Part shown: piece after piece, positions 42,884 through 51,729 of the stretch
Position numbering within the stretch: position 1 is the first letter of the stretch
Layout: every line of letters starts with the position of its first letter
Assembly (NCBI GenBank): GCA_947493945.1
Contig: CANLSR010000002.1
Coordinates: 1 to 64,000 of the forward strand
Length of the DNA: 64,000 nt
Source of the DNA: an uncultured bacterium
GTDB lineage: Bacteria > Bacteroidota > Rhodothermia > Rhodothermales > Rubricoccaceae
Direction of reading: 5' to 3'
The notes under the pieces: model-generated
The model's input: only the letters and a program-made list of their open reading frames with translations
The model's database searches: none
What the model was told of the DNA's origin: nothing
Program-made: the position numbers and the translations under genes

Positions 42884-44755
42884 ATGCCCTCGATCCCCGA
42901 CGCCTCCATCGACGACGTCCGCTCGGCCTCCGACCTGGTCGACGTGGTCTCAGACCGCGTGCGGCTCAAGAAGCAGGGCAAAAACTACATGGGGCTGTGC
43001 CCCTTCCACAACGAGAAGTCGCCGTCGTTCTCGGTCGACTCGGCCCAGAACCTGTACTACTGCTTCGGGTGCCGGCGCGGCGGCGACGTGTTCAAGTTCG
43101 TCCAGGAGATCGAGGGCGTCGGGTTCTTGGACGCCGTCCGCCTGCTGGCGGACCGCGCGGGCATCGAGATCCAGGAGGCCGGCGCCGACAACCCCGAGGC
43201 CGACCGCCGCGCGACGTTGACCGCCGCGCTCCGGTTCGCCGCCGGCTACTACTACCGCCAGCTCGGCACGCCGGCGGGCGAGCGCGGGCTGGCCTACCTC
43301 AAGGGGCGCGGGTTCAGCCAGGACGCCGTGCGCGAGTTCGGCATCGGCGTGGCGCCGGCCGGCTGGGACGGGCTGGTGACGGCCGCTAGCGAGGCCGGCT
43401 ACAAGCCCGAGGTGCTGGGGGCCGTCGGGCTGGCTAAGGAGCGGCAGGGCGGCGGCCACTACGACGTGTTCCGCGACCGGCTCATGTTCCCCATCCTGTC
43501 GCCCATCGGCAAGGTGCTCGGCTTCGGCGGGCGCATCCTGCCCGACACCCAGACCGGCAGCGCCGACTACACCCCGGCCAAGTACGTCAACTCGCCCGAG
43601 ACCGAGGTCTACCAGAAGAGCCGCGTCCTGTACGGGATGAAGCAGGCCAAGCGCGCCATCCGGACCGAGCGCGAGGCGATCGTAGTCGAGGGCTACGCCG
43701 ACGTGGTGAGCCTGTGGGACGCCGGCGTGCGCAACGTGGTCGCGGCGAGCGGGACGGCGCTGGGGAGCCAGCAGATGGGGCTCCTGAAAAAGCTCGACGT
43801 CCAGCGGCTGGTCCTGCTGTTCGACGCCGACGAGGCCGGCCAGTCGGCCGCGCGCAAGGGCGTCGACGCGGCGCTCGACGCCGGCCTGGCGCCCTACGCC
43901 GTGTCGCTGCCCGACGGCGCCGACCCCGACTCGTTCGTCCGCCAGTTCGGCGCCGACGCCTTCCGGACGGTGTTGCGCGAGGAGCGGCTCGACTTTGTCG
44001 CCTTCCTCGTCGCCCAGGCGCGAGGGTCGGGCGCGCTGGCGACGCCGGAGGGCAAGAGCGGCGCCGTGGCCGAGGTGCTGGCGACCGTCAAGCGCCTCGG
44101 CGACCCGATCCAGACCGGCGAGTACCTCAAGCGCGCCGCCGACGCGCTCGACGTCTACGAGTCCGACTTGCGCCGCCAGTTCGAGGGCCAGGCCGCGCCG
44201 CGCCGCCGGCCGCCGCCCGACGACGAGCCGGTGGCGCGGCCCCCCGAGCCGGTCCCCGAGGTGCGGCCCGAGGAGTCGTCACTGATCCGGCTGATGCTGG
44301 AGCAGGGGCTCCCGATGGTGGAGCACGTCCTGACCCGGATGGGCGTCGAGGAGTTCACGCCCGGCCCGGCCCAGGAGGTGGTCGGGGCGCTGATCGGCCA
44401 GTTCGAGGCCGGCGCCGTCGAGGTGGCCCCGTTCGTCCGCGGCGAGCACGGCGACGACGTGCGCGTGCTGGTCCAGGACGCGCTCGCCGAGCGGCACGGG
44501 CTGAGCGACAACTGGAAGGGCAAGGTCGGCGTCGACGCCAAGGGCCGCGACGACAACCCGTTCGCCTCGGCGGCGGGCTCGATGCGGCTGCTCAAGCTCG
44601 ACCGCGTCCAGGAGGCCGTCACCGAGGCGATGGCCCAGATGCAGTCGCTCGAGCGCGCCGGCCAGGACATCACCGAGCTCCAGGCCCACGTCAACGACCT
44701 CAACGAGCTCCGCCGCCAGATCGAGCGCGGCGAGTTCATGGACTGGGAGGCGTAG
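42884..44755 (+). CDS. dnaG: DNA primase DnaG
   Basis: DnaG makes RNA primers for replication. The 623-residue product has the CHC2 zinc domain (Cys39, His42, Cys60, Cys63 in CPFH and CFGC), the primase catalytic core (FGGRIL, YVNSPET, VVEGYADVVSL) and the TOPRIM acidic residues in LLFDADEAGQ. A Pro-rich hinge (about 440-470) precedes a C-terminal helicase-binding-like region (about 475-623) ending EFMDWEA. Start ATG at 42884 fits the N terminus IPDASIDDVRSASDLVDVV. The usual neighbours rpsU and rpoD are absent here. Confidence 0.96.
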   Translation: MPSIPDASIDDVRSASDLVDVVSDRVRLKKQGKNYMGLCPFHNEKSPSFSVDSAQNLYYCFGCRRGGDVFKFVQEIEGVGFLDAVRLLADRAGIEIQEAGADNPEADRRATLTAALRFAAGYYYRQLGTPAGERGLAYLKGRGFSQDAVREFGIGVAPAGWDGLVTAASEAGYKPEVLGAVGLAKERQGGGHYDVFRDRLMFPILSPIGKVLGFGGRILPDTQTGSADYTPAKYVNSPETEVYQKSRVLYGMKQAKRAIRTEREAIVVEGYADVVSLWDAGVRNVVAASGTALGSQQMGLLKKLDVQRLVLLFDADEAGQSAARKGVDAALDAGLAPYAVSLPDGADPDSFVRQFGADAFRTVLREERLDFVAFLVAQARGSGALATPEGKSGAVAEVLATVKRLGDPIQTGEYLKRAADALDVYESDLRRQFEGQAAPRRRPPPDDEPVARPPEPVPEVRPEESSLIRLMLEQGLPMVEHVLTRMGVEEFTPGPAQEVVGALIGQFEAGAVEVAPFVRGEHGDDVRVLVQDALAERHGLSDNWKGKVGVDAKGRDDNPFASAAGSMRLLKLDRVQEAVTEAMAQMQSLERAGQDITELQAHVNDLNELRRQIERGEFMDWEA

Positions 44756-44887
44756 GAGCGCGAGAGGTTCGGGACGTGCAGGACGTTTTAAGCCGCGGGA
44801 ACGTGCCGCACCGATGCCTCCCAACCTTGCACCTTCGCCACGTCCGCCTGTCCGGCTGAGAGGTCTTTTGCGTTCTATGGCATCTCT

Positions 44888-45020
44888 CGTCATCCTGAGC
44901 GAAGCCGAAGGATCTCAACTCGGACTTCCAGCACATCGGCGCCGGTTCCGACAGTCTGGAGCGTCGGCGTTGAGATCCTTGGCTCCGCCGTCCCTCCGGG
45001 GTCGCACGCTCAGGATGACG
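44888..45020. repeat. Palindromic MITE-like element, copy 2
   Basis: The 133-base element has perfect 14-bp ends CGTCATCCTGAGCG (44888-44901) and CGCTCAGGATGACG (45007-45020), with an inner 12-bp pair AAGGATCTCAAC/GTTGAGATCCTT (44908-44919, 44969-44980). The 50-base core (44920-44969) matches the reverse complement of copy 1 (13041-13090) at 40 of 50 positions, so the two are diverged copies of one element in opposite orientation. Copy 2 has extra sequence on its right arm. Confidence 0.85.
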
Positions 45021-45062
45021 TGCTGTGGAGATCTGGGGTCAGGAGTAGCGATCCTCCCGTCT

Positions 45063-45121
45063 CGCTGGCGGCGCCCGTCGGCGAGCCTCGGTCGTGCTGA
45101 CGCGCGCCGAGACCGCCAGCG
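45063..45121. repeat. REP-like CGCTGGCGG/CCGCCAGCG inverted pair
   Basis: A perfect 9-bp pair with a 41-base spacer lies in the dnaG-ppk1 spacer, in the same arrangement as the pairs at 55000 and 58772. Confidence 0.65.
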
Positions 45122-45162
45122 GGGCGTGAAGGTCCGTCAGTTCGGGAGCGCCCGCGCCGGTC

Positions 45163-45178
45163 GGACGTTCTAACGTCC
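45163..45178 (+). promoter_or_regulatory. Palindrome GGACGTTctAACGTCC before ppk1
   Basis: Two perfect 7-base arms separated by CT lie 25 bases before the ppk1 ATG, where the polymerase -7 region would be. This suggests an operator for a dimeric repressor; the regulator is unknown. It may also be chance. Confidence 0.4.
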
Positions 45179-45202
45179 CGCCACCCCGTCCCCACCGTCC
45201 GC

Positions 45203-47452
45203 ATGGCCAAGAAGAAGACCGCCCCGCCCGCTCCCGTCGAGGGTGACGGACAGCCCGATCCCGGGCCCGCCGCCCCGGACGTCGTGGCGGAGGCCGCCGC
45301 CGAAGAGCGGATCGACCAGGCGCTGCCCGTCGCGGTCGAGCCCATGCCCGTCCCCGAGGGCGCCGACTTGGCCGACCCGGCGCTCTACTTCAACCGCGAG
45401 CTGAGCTGGATCGACTTCAACTGGCGCGTCTTTTTCCAGGCCCTCGACCCCCGCACGCCGCTGCTGGAGCGCGTCCGGTTCGTGGCCATCACGGCCAACA
45501 ACCTCGACGAGTTCTACCGCAAGCGCGTCGGCGGGCTCAAGCGCCAGCTCGAGGCCGGCGTCCGCGCGCTCTCGCCCGACGGCCGGACGCCCCGCGAGCA
45601 GCTCGACCTGTCGCTGGCCGCCGCCCGCCACATGCAGCGCGAGCTGTCCCGCGTCTGGGAGGACGAGCTCCGCCACGAGCTGGCCGACGCCGACGTGATC
45701 GTGCGCGAGTACGACAGCCTGGAGAGCGACGAGCAGGCCCGGCTCGACCGCCGCTTCCGCGAGACCATCTTCCCGATCCTGACCCCGCTGGCGGTCGACT
45801 CCGGCCACCCGTTCCCGTTCATCTCCAACCTGTCGCTGTCGCTCGCGTTCACGCTGCGGCACCCGACGCGTGGGACGGAGCACTTTGCGCGCCTCAAGGT
45901 GCCCACCGTCCGCGGCCGGTTCATGCCCATCGACGGGACGCCGGACCACGTGGTCGCCGTCGAGGACGTGATCCGCCACAACGCCGAGGACCTGTTCCGC
46001 GGCATGGAGGTCGAGGGCGGCTACGCCTTCCGCGTGACCCGGAACGCGAGCGTGGACCGGAGCGAGGAGGAGGCCGACGACCTGCTGGAGATGATCTCCG
46101 AGGAGCTCCGCGAGCGGAAGTTCTCCGAGGTCGTGCGCCTGGAGGTCGAGGCCGGCATGCCGGCCCGCGTCCGCAACCTGCTCCGCCGCGAGCTCGACCT
46201 GGACGACGACCACGACGTGGTCGAGGTCGCGGGCCTGCTCGACCTGGTCGGCCTGGACGAGTTGGCCGGGCTCGACCGCCCCGACCTCAAGGACCTGCCG
46301 TGGGAGTCGGTGGTCCCCATCCGACTGCGCCACATGGAGATGGAGGACGACGACGACATGTTCTCCGTGATCCGCCGCGGCGACCTCCTGGTGCACCACC
46401 CGTACGAGAGCTTCGCCGCGTCCACCCAGCGCTTTATCGAGGAGGCCGCCGAGGACCCGCGCGTGCTGGCGATCAAGCTCACCGTCTACCGCACGAGCCA
46501 GGACAGCCCCATCGTCCGCGCGCTGATCCGGGCCGCCGAGGCCGGCAAGCAGGTGGCGGCGCTGGTGGAGCTCAAGGCCCGGTTCGACGAGGAGAACAAC
46601 ATCGAGTGGGCGCAGCGGTTGGAGCGCGCCGGCGCCCACGTGGCCTACGGGCTGGTCGGGCTCAAGACGCACGCCAAGACCACGCTGGTGGTGCGCGAGG
46701 AGGAGGGCGGCCTGCGCACCTACGCCCACCTCGGCACGGGCAACTACAACCCGACCACGGCCCGGTTCTACACCGACTTCGGCCTGTTCACCTGCCGCGA
46801 CGACATCGGCCAGGACCTGGTGGGGCTGTTCCACTTTCTGACCGGCTACGCGCCGGAGCAGGAGTACCAGACGCTGGCCGTGGCGCCCCGCGACCTCCGG
46901 GCCACGTTCGTCTCGCTGATCCGCCGCGAGATCGCGCACCAGAAGGCGGGCAAGAACGGGCGGATCATCGCCAAGATGAACGCGCTCGACGACGTCGGCA
47001 TCATCCAGGAGCTGTACCGCGCGAGCCAGGCCGGCGTCCAGATCGACCTGGTCGTGCGCGGCCACACTCGGATGCGCCCGGGCCTGCCGGGCGTCTCGGA
47101 CAACGTGCGCATCGTGTCGCTGATCGGCCGGTTCCTGGAGCACAGCCGGATCTACTACTTCCACAACGGCGGCGACGCCGACATCTACATCGGCTCGGCG
47201 GACTGGATGCGCCGCAACCTCGACGACCGCGTCGAGGTCGTGGTGCCCATCGAGGACGAGACGGCGCGGGGCCGGCTCCAGCGCACGCTCAAGTTCTGCC
47301 TCGACGACAACCGCCAGGCCTGGGACCTCGGGCCCGACGGCCGCTACACGCTCCGTTGGCCCGGCGACGAGCCCGTCCGCGCCTTCCACGACACGCTCAT
47401 GCACCGCGCCCGCCGCCGCACCCAGGAGGACGACGCGGCGTGGTCGTTCTAG
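45203..47452 (+). CDS. ppk1: Polyphosphate kinase 1
   Basis: Ppk1 polymerises phosphate from ATP into polyphosphate. The 749-residue product has about 60 extra low-complexity N-terminal residues, then the N domain (LYFNRELSWIDFNWRVF), head domain and two PLD-like C domains. The catalytic His490 lies in LKTHAKTTLVVREE, and LGTGNYNPTTARFYTDFGLFT and the GSADWMRRNLDDRVE motif follow. The gene is flanked by spacers rich in repeats and has a palindrome in its promoter region. ppgK in the same window would use its product. Confidence 0.95.
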   Translation: MAKKKTAPPAPVEGDGQPDPGPAAPDVVAEAAAEERIDQALPVAVEPMPVPEGADLADPALYFNRELSWIDFNWRVFFQALDPRTPLLERVRFVAITANNLDEFYRKRVGGLKRQLEAGVRALSPDGRTPREQLDLSLAAARHMQRELSRVWEDELRHELADADVIVREYDSLESDEQARLDRRFRETIFPILTPLAVDSGHPFPFISNLSLSLAFTLRHPTRGTEHFARLKVPTVRGRFMPIDGTPDHVVAVEDVIRHNAEDLFRGMEVEGGYAFRVTRNASVDRSEEEADDLLEMISEELRERKFSEVVRLEVEAGMPARVRNLLRRELDLDDDHDVVEVAGLLDLVGLDELAGLDRPDLKDLPWESVVPIRLRHMEMEDDDDMFSVIRRGDLLVHHPYESFAASTQRFIEEAAEDPRVLAIKLTVYRTSQDSPIVRALIRAAEAGKQVAALVELKARFDEENNIEWAQRLERAGAHVAYGLVGLKTHAKTTLVVREEEGGLRTYAHLGTGNYNPTTARFYTDFGLFTCRDDIGQDLVGLFHFLTGYAPEQEYQTLAVAPRDLRATFVSLIRREIAHQKAGKNGRIIAKMNALDDVGIIQELYRASQAGVQIDLVVRGHTRMRPGLPGVSDNVRIVSLIGRFLEHSRIYYFHNGGDADIYIGSADWMRRNLDDRVEVVVPIEDETARGRLQRTLKFCLDDNRQAWDLGPDGRYTLRWPGDEPVRAFHDTLMHRARRRTQEDDAAWSF

Positions 47453-47513
47453 AGCTAGAGCCTCCACCGGCAAGTGCGGCCAGAAACGGACGCGGTCGGC
47501 TACCGCCACGTCC

Positions 47514-47534
47514 CGCTGGCGGAGAGCGCCAGCG
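47514..47534. repeat. REP-like CGCTGGCG/CGCCAGCG hairpin
   Basis: A perfect 8-bp hairpin with a 5-base loop lies 60 bases after the ppk1 stop; it may end that transcript. Confidence 0.6.
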
Positions 47535-47555
47535 CGGTGAGCTACCATTCGTTAG

Positions 47556-47613
47556 GGGCGTATTGCAATACGCCCTCATGGCTCGTAGGAGCGCGCCGGT
47601 GACGTGCCCCTAC
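47556..47613. repeat. Perfect 20-bp palindrome plus GTAGG..CCTAC inverted repeat
   Basis: GGGCGTATTGCAATACGCCC (47556-47575) is a perfect palindrome and recurs exactly at 61576-61595. Ten bases later GTAGGAGC (47585-47592) pairs with GCCCCTAC (47606-47613) apart from one mismatch. Both motifs look like short interspersed palindromic repeats found in many bacterial genomes. They lie between convergent ppk1 and the ABC1 kinase gene. Confidence 0.85.
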
Positions 47614-47663
47614 GGCGGTTTTGCAATAGGTGAGGGACTGTCTTATCGATCCGGCATGACGGA

Positions 47664-49967
47664 TCAGCTCCGCTTCATGGCGAAGCCGGCGGCGAGCGCG
47701 AACAGCGGCGCCCACAGGAACCACGGCCCGCCGGTCGAGACCGCCAGCGTGGCGGCGACCAGGCTGGCGCCCGAGAGCAGCGCCGTCCTCAGGCCCGCCA
47801 GCGGGTTGGCGTCGGCCGCCCGCATCCGGGACTCGGCGAACCGGATGCCCTCGGCCAGGAGCGTCGGCGCCTTGACGATCAGGTCCACCAGCTCGGGCGC
47901 GCCGCGGAAGCTCTCGCGCAGCAACGCGGCGGGGTTGAACTGGCTCCGGAACAGCTTGTTGACGTGCTTTTTGCTGACCTCGGCCACGTCGAAGCCCGGC
48001 AGGAGCGTCTGGCCGACGCCCTCGAACGTGACCAGCGCCTTGGTCATCAGCACCATCTCGACCGGGAAGTACATCCGGTACTGGCCCGCCAGCCCGACCG
48101 ACTCCATGATGAGCTGGCCCACGTTGACCTCGCCGTACTTCTGCGCCCGATAAAAGCGGCGGCACAGCTCGGCGACGGCGCGCTGGAAGCCGCGCGGGTC
48201 GGCCTTTTTGCCGGCCTCGGACACCGACGCGAGGTAGCGCGCCGCGTTCTCGGCGTCGCCGGTGACGAGCGAGAAGTAGTAGTAGAGCAGCGTCCGCCGG
48301 AGGTCGCCGTCGAAGTAGCCGACCATGCCCAGGTCGATAAACCCGATCTGGGGGTCCACGACGCCCTCCGTGTCCGGCTCGGTCTGGAGCACGAACATGT
48401 TGCCGGGGTGGAGGTCGGCGTGGAAGAAGCCGTCCTGGTAGAGCATCCGGATGATGGCGAGCGCGCCCAGGTCCACCAGCCTCTCGCGCGCGGCGAGCGG
48501 CAGCGCCGCGCTGGCGGGCGTGTCCGGCCGGACGCCGCGGAACCGCTCCATCGTGAGGACCAGCCGGGAGCTGTACTCGCGGTAGATCTTGGGGAACCGG
48601 ATGGCGGGGACGTCGGCGAAGTTGATCGCCATCTGCTCCGCGTTCTCGGCCTCGCGCCTCAGGTCCACCTCGCGCAGCGTGTACTCGGCGAACTCGTCGA
48701 GCACCTTCTTGGGCTGGTAGCGGGCGAAGAACACCTGGAGGAACGACCCGAAAAACCCCAGCAGGCGGGAGTCCCGCTTGAGGACGACGTAGATGTGGGG
48801 CTTGACCACCTTCAAGATCACGTCGTCGCCGCCGACCGTCGTCGCGGGGTGGATCTGGCCGATCGACGCGCTGCCGAGCGGCTCCGGGTCGATGTGGCTG
48901 AACATCTCGTCCACGGGCCGCCCCAGCCCCCGGGCCACGCGGTCGAGGTACTCCGGGAAGGGCATCACCGGGAGCCGGTCGAGCAGGTTCTTGAGCTCCT
49001 CGGTGATAAACGGCGGCAGGAGGTCCTCGCGCAGCGCCAGCACCTGGCCGAGCTTGATGTAGGTCGGGCCGAGCAGCTCCAGCCGGCGGCGGAGCTGGCT
49101 CTCCAGGCGCAGCCCGCGGATGCCGCGCTTTACGAAAGGGCGGGCGAAGAACGCGGCCAGCTTGATGAGCAGCAGCGGGAAGCCCTTGACCCAGGGGAAC
49201 TGGTCGCGGTCGCGGGCCACGGCGACGGCGCTGCCGGCCACGAGCCCGCTCGCGTGGCGCAGCGTGGTGAAGTAGCGCTGGACGAGCGACGGCGGCTCGC
49301 CGACGTCCATCACCTCGTAGCCCGCCTGCCGGGCGATCTGGGTCTCGGGGTCCAGCGCCGAGGCGTCCGGCGTCGGGGCGTCGGCCGCCTCGGCGCGGCG
49401 GCGCAGGCGCGACATGCGCCGGAGGTCGGCGGCGACGGCCTGCTCGCTCTCCGCCAGCGGCGCGCGCAGCGGCGGCGCGGTGGGGGCGGCGCGGACCGGG
49501 CCGGGCGCCGCGCTGGCGTGCCGGGTGGCGGTGGCGGGGTCGCCGGCGGGGCCGGGCGGGCGGGCGTCGCCGTCCTGGGCCGCCTCGCGCTCGGACTCCG
49601 TGATCGTCGGCGGGTCGTCGAGGCGCGGGTCGGCCTCGCCGAGATCCGCGTCGTCGTCCGGCTGGCGGACGGCGTCCGCCAGCGGCTCGGCGGCTGGCGG
49701 TGGGTCGTCGGGCAGGGGGGGCGCCTCGCGCATCAGCAGTCCGTCGGCCGCCATCGGCGGGAGGGCGTCGCTCTCGGTCGCGTCGTCCGCCGGCCCCGCC
49801 ACCCCGCCAGGGACGGCGCCGGCTCGCGGGTCGGCGCCGTCGCCCTCGTAGGCCGCGGCCGGCTCCGGCCCGCCCGGGCCCGCCGCGTCGGGCGGACGCG
49901 TACCGGGCGCCGTCTCCGAGACGGGGACGGGCTCCGGGTCGGCGGTCGGCGGTTGGCGGTCGGCCAT
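47664..49967 (-). CDS. ABC1/UbiB-family (AarF) atypical kinase
   Basis: The 767-residue product has a Pro/Ala/Asp-rich, probably disordered N-terminal region of about 190 residues. The ABC1 kinase domain follows: the KxGQ motif in YIKLGQVLALREDLLPPFI, Ala-rich loop GSASIGQIHPA, VILKVVKP, EVDLRREAEN, and catalytic FFHADLHPGNMFV and GFIDLGMVGYF. Two C-terminal hydrophobic segments anchor it in the membrane. UbiB-type proteins support quinone or lipid metabolism through a poorly known ATPase activity. The ATG at 49967 is one choice; with a shorter start much of the disordered part would be lost. Confidence 0.88.
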   Translation of the reverse strand: MADRQPPTADPEPVPVSETAPGTRPPDAAGPGGPEPAAAYEGDGADPRAGAVPGGVAGPADDATESDALPPMAADGLLMREAPPLPDDPPPAAEPLADAVRQPDDDADLGEADPRLDDPPTITESEREAAQDGDARPPGPAGDPATATRHASAAPGPVRAAPTAPPLRAPLAESEQAVAADLRRMSRLRRRAEAADAPTPDASALDPETQIARQAGYEVMDVGEPPSLVQRYFTTLRHASGLVAGSAVAVARDRDQFPWVKGFPLLLIKLAAFFARPFVKRGIRGLRLESQLRRRLELLGPTYIKLGQVLALREDLLPPFITEELKNLLDRLPVMPFPEYLDRVARGLGRPVDEMFSHIDPEPLGSASIGQIHPATTVGGDDVILKVVKPHIYVVLKRDSRLLGFFGSFLQVFFARYQPKKVLDEFAEYTLREVDLRREAENAEQMAINFADVPAIRFPKIYREYSSRLVLTMERFRGVRPDTPASAALPLAARERLVDLGALAIIRMLYQDGFFHADLHPGNMFVLQTEPDTEGVVDPQIGFIDLGMVGYFDGDLRRTLLYYYFSLVTGDAENAARYLASVSEAGKKADPRGFQRAVAELCRRFYRAQKYGEVNVGQLIMESVGLAGQYRMYFPVEMVLMTKALVTFEGVGQTLLPGFDVAEVSKKHVNKLFRSQFNPAALLRESFRGAPELVDLIVKAPTLLAEGIRFAESRMRAADANPLAGLRTALLSGASLVAATLAVSTGGPWFLWAPLFALAAGFAMKRS

Positions 49968-50013
49968 AGCCGATAGTACCACCGGCCAGGCGCGCGGCTC
50001 CCTGCGGCGGGGC

Positions 50014-50037
50014 GCGCGCGACCGCCGGGTCGCGCGC
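50014..50037 (-). terminator. Hairpin after the HMG-CoA reductase gene
   Basis: GCGCGCGACC and GGTCGCGCGC form a perfect 10-bp stem with a GCCG-type four-base loop, just past the stop codon at 50053. No T run. Confidence 0.5.
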
Positions 50038-50052
50038 TCGGCCAAGGGCCCG

Positions 50053-51597
50053 CTAGCGGTTGCGCCCGAACTTCTCGTGGCTCGACACCCAGTCGTTGGA
50101 CGAGATCGCGCTCCCCAGGCTCACCTCGCCCGCCAGCACCACGCCGGCGATGATCTCGGCCAGCTTTTTGGCGCGGTCGCGCCCGACGCACCCGAGCATC
50201 TGCAGGCACTCGCGCTGCGTCGCCAGGCCCGTCCCGCCGCCGTGCGTGGCGATGATGAGCGACGGGATCGTGATGGACATGAACAGCGCGTCGTCGGGCG
50301 TGTGCTCCACGTACAGGATGGCCGCCGACGACTCGGACACGTTGGCCACGTCCTGGCCGGTCGCGATAAACATGGCCGTGATGCCGTTGGGGCTGTGGAG
50401 GCCGTTGTTGTTGGCGCCCGAGAGCAGCGACCCGATGCCGGCCGCCACGCCCCAGTGGTAGGCCAGGCCCGCCGGCTCGACGCGCATCACCTCGCGCAGC
50501 ACGTCGCCCGGGATCCGGCACTCGGCGGTGACCCGCTTGCCGCGCGTCTTCATGATGTTGACCATCGACGCCTTTTTGTCGGTCGCGAAGTTGGACTCGA
50601 GGTAGAAGCGCCGGATGGTGTCGTTGGTCTCCAGGATCCACGAGCACGCCGCGAAGGTGGCCCGCCCGACCATGTTCTGGCCGGCGGCGTCGCCGGTCGA
50701 GAAGTTGAAGCGGCAGAACGCGAAGTGGTTCGAGAGGTAAGTGTCGATGTAGATCAGCTTGCCGACCGACGTGGTGGACTCGGCGCGGACGCGGATCTCG
50801 TCCATGTGATCGGCCACCCAGGCCTTGAAGTCGCGGGCCTCGCGCGCGCTCTCGAAGATGAACACCGGCGCCCGCTGCATCTTGTCCGCCGAGACGGTGC
50901 AGGTGACGCCGCCGGCCAGGTTGAGGACCTTCATCCCGCGGTTGTAGCTGGCCACCAGCGTGCCCTCGGTCGTCGCCAGCGGGACCAGGAACTCGCCCTG
51001 GGCGTGCTCGCCGTTGACCCGGAGCGGCCCGGCGATGCCGATGGGGATCTGGGCCACGCCGGTAAAGGCCTCGACGTTGCCCGAGAGCGTGTTCGGGTCG
51101 AAGGAGAAGCGCTTGACGTGGTCGAGCGTCTCGCCGGTGTAGTCCTCCACGAACCGCTGGCGGGCCTCGATGGCGGCCGGGCCGTAGTCGTCGTCGAGGT
51201 CGCGGGGGAGCACCACCCGGCCGGGCCGCTCGGCCTGGACGGAGTCCTTGACCTTGAACTTGAGCCGGCCCATGCCCTCGATCCCGAACTTGAGCCGGAT
51301 CTCGTGGACGCCCTCGCCGGCCTCGATGCCCGGCACGTGCACCGTGACCACGCGCCGGAGCGGGAACGCCAGCGGGGCCGACGTGGACACGTCGGCGGCT
51401 TGGACCGTCGTCCCGTCGTCGAGCGTCAGCGTCAGCCGGTCGCTCCGGACCTCGGTCCCGTCCACGGTCACGCTCTCCAGGCCGGTCAGCTTCGAGTCCG
51501 TCAGCCGGTTCTTGAGGCTGAACGCGATGCCCTGGTCGGTCGGGGTCAGGCTGCCGTTGGTGTAGAGCTGGCGGAGGACGAGCGACGGGATCTTCAT
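50053..51597 (-). CDS. Hydroxymethylglutaryl-CoA reductase, class I type
   Basis: The enzyme reduces HMG-CoA to mevalonate. The catalytic part (about 130-514) has VPLATTEGTLVASYNRG with catalytic Glu211, ATDKKASMVN with the Lys, GQDVANV with the Asp, HGGGTGLATQ, and a C-terminal SSHEKFGRN with the His typical of class I enzymes. The first 125 residues form a separate beta-rich region without membrane segments that I do not recognise as part of HMG-CoA reductase. ATG at 51597. A TACCTTCA box lies about 25 bases upstream. No other mevalonate gene is nearby. Confidence 0.92.
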   Translation of the reverse strand: MKIPSLVLRQLYTNGSLTPTDQGIAFSLKNRLTDSKLTGLESVTVDGTEVRSDRLTLTLDDGTTVQAADVSTSAPLAFPLRRVVTVHVPGIEAGEGVHEIRLKFGIEGMGRLKFKVKDSVQAERPGRVVLPRDLDDDYGPAAIEARQRFVEDYTGETLDHVKRFSFDPNTLSGNVEAFTGVAQIPIGIAGPLRVNGEHAQGEFLVPLATTEGTLVASYNRGMKVLNLAGGVTCTVSADKMQRAPVFIFESAREARDFKAWVADHMDEIRVRAESTTSVGKLIYIDTYLSNHFAFCRFNFSTGDAAGQNMVGRATFAACSWILETNDTIRRFYLESNFATDKKASMVNIMKTRGKRVTAECRIPGDVLREVMRVEPAGLAYHWGVAAGIGSLLSGANNNGLHSPNGITAMFIATGQDVANVSESSAAILYVEHTPDDALFMSITIPSLIIATHGGGTGLATQRECLQMLGCVGRDRAKKLAEIIAGVVLAGEVSLGSAISSNDWVSSHEKFGRNR

Positions 51598-51619
51598 GGC
51601 GACTCGAGAGGCATAAACG

Positions 51620-51627
51620 TGAAGGTA
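51620..51627 (-). promoter_or_regulatory. -7 box TAccTTcA for HMG-CoA reductase
   Basis: On the minus strand TACCTTCA lies 22 bases before the ATG; the leader ACGTTTATGCCTCTCG has no Shine-Dalgarno site. Confidence 0.45.
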
Positions 51628-51729
51628 CTCTGAAGCGACCCGGCCCACGACGCCGGCGCGCAGGCCCGGGGTAGGCGGGGGCCAGGAGCGGCACGCCCGA
51701 CCGCCGCCGCGACTCCGACCCTTAAACGC

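Larger units (their letters stand above)
44756..45202. other. Non-coding spacer between dnaG and ppk1
   Basis: The 447-base spacer holds no supportable gene. It contains the second palindromic element (44888-45020), a CGCTGGCGG/CCGCCAGCG pair (45063-45121) and a palindrome just before ppk1 (45163-45178). A minus-strand reading frame (44736-44936) through the repeat gives FGFAQDD-like residues, a common artefact of this repeat type. Confidence 0.7.

Noticed and set aside
44736..44936. Minus-strand frame reading ...FGFAQDD... across the dnaG-ppk1 spacer
   Set aside because: It is a translation of the palindromic repeat at 44888-45020; peptides of this kind are a known artefact of GGATCCTTCGGCTTCGCTC-like repeats, and the frame runs into the dnaG end.
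47556..47636. CRISPR-like repeats
   Set aside because: The palindromes occur singly or in one cluster without regular spacers, and no cas gene is present in the window.
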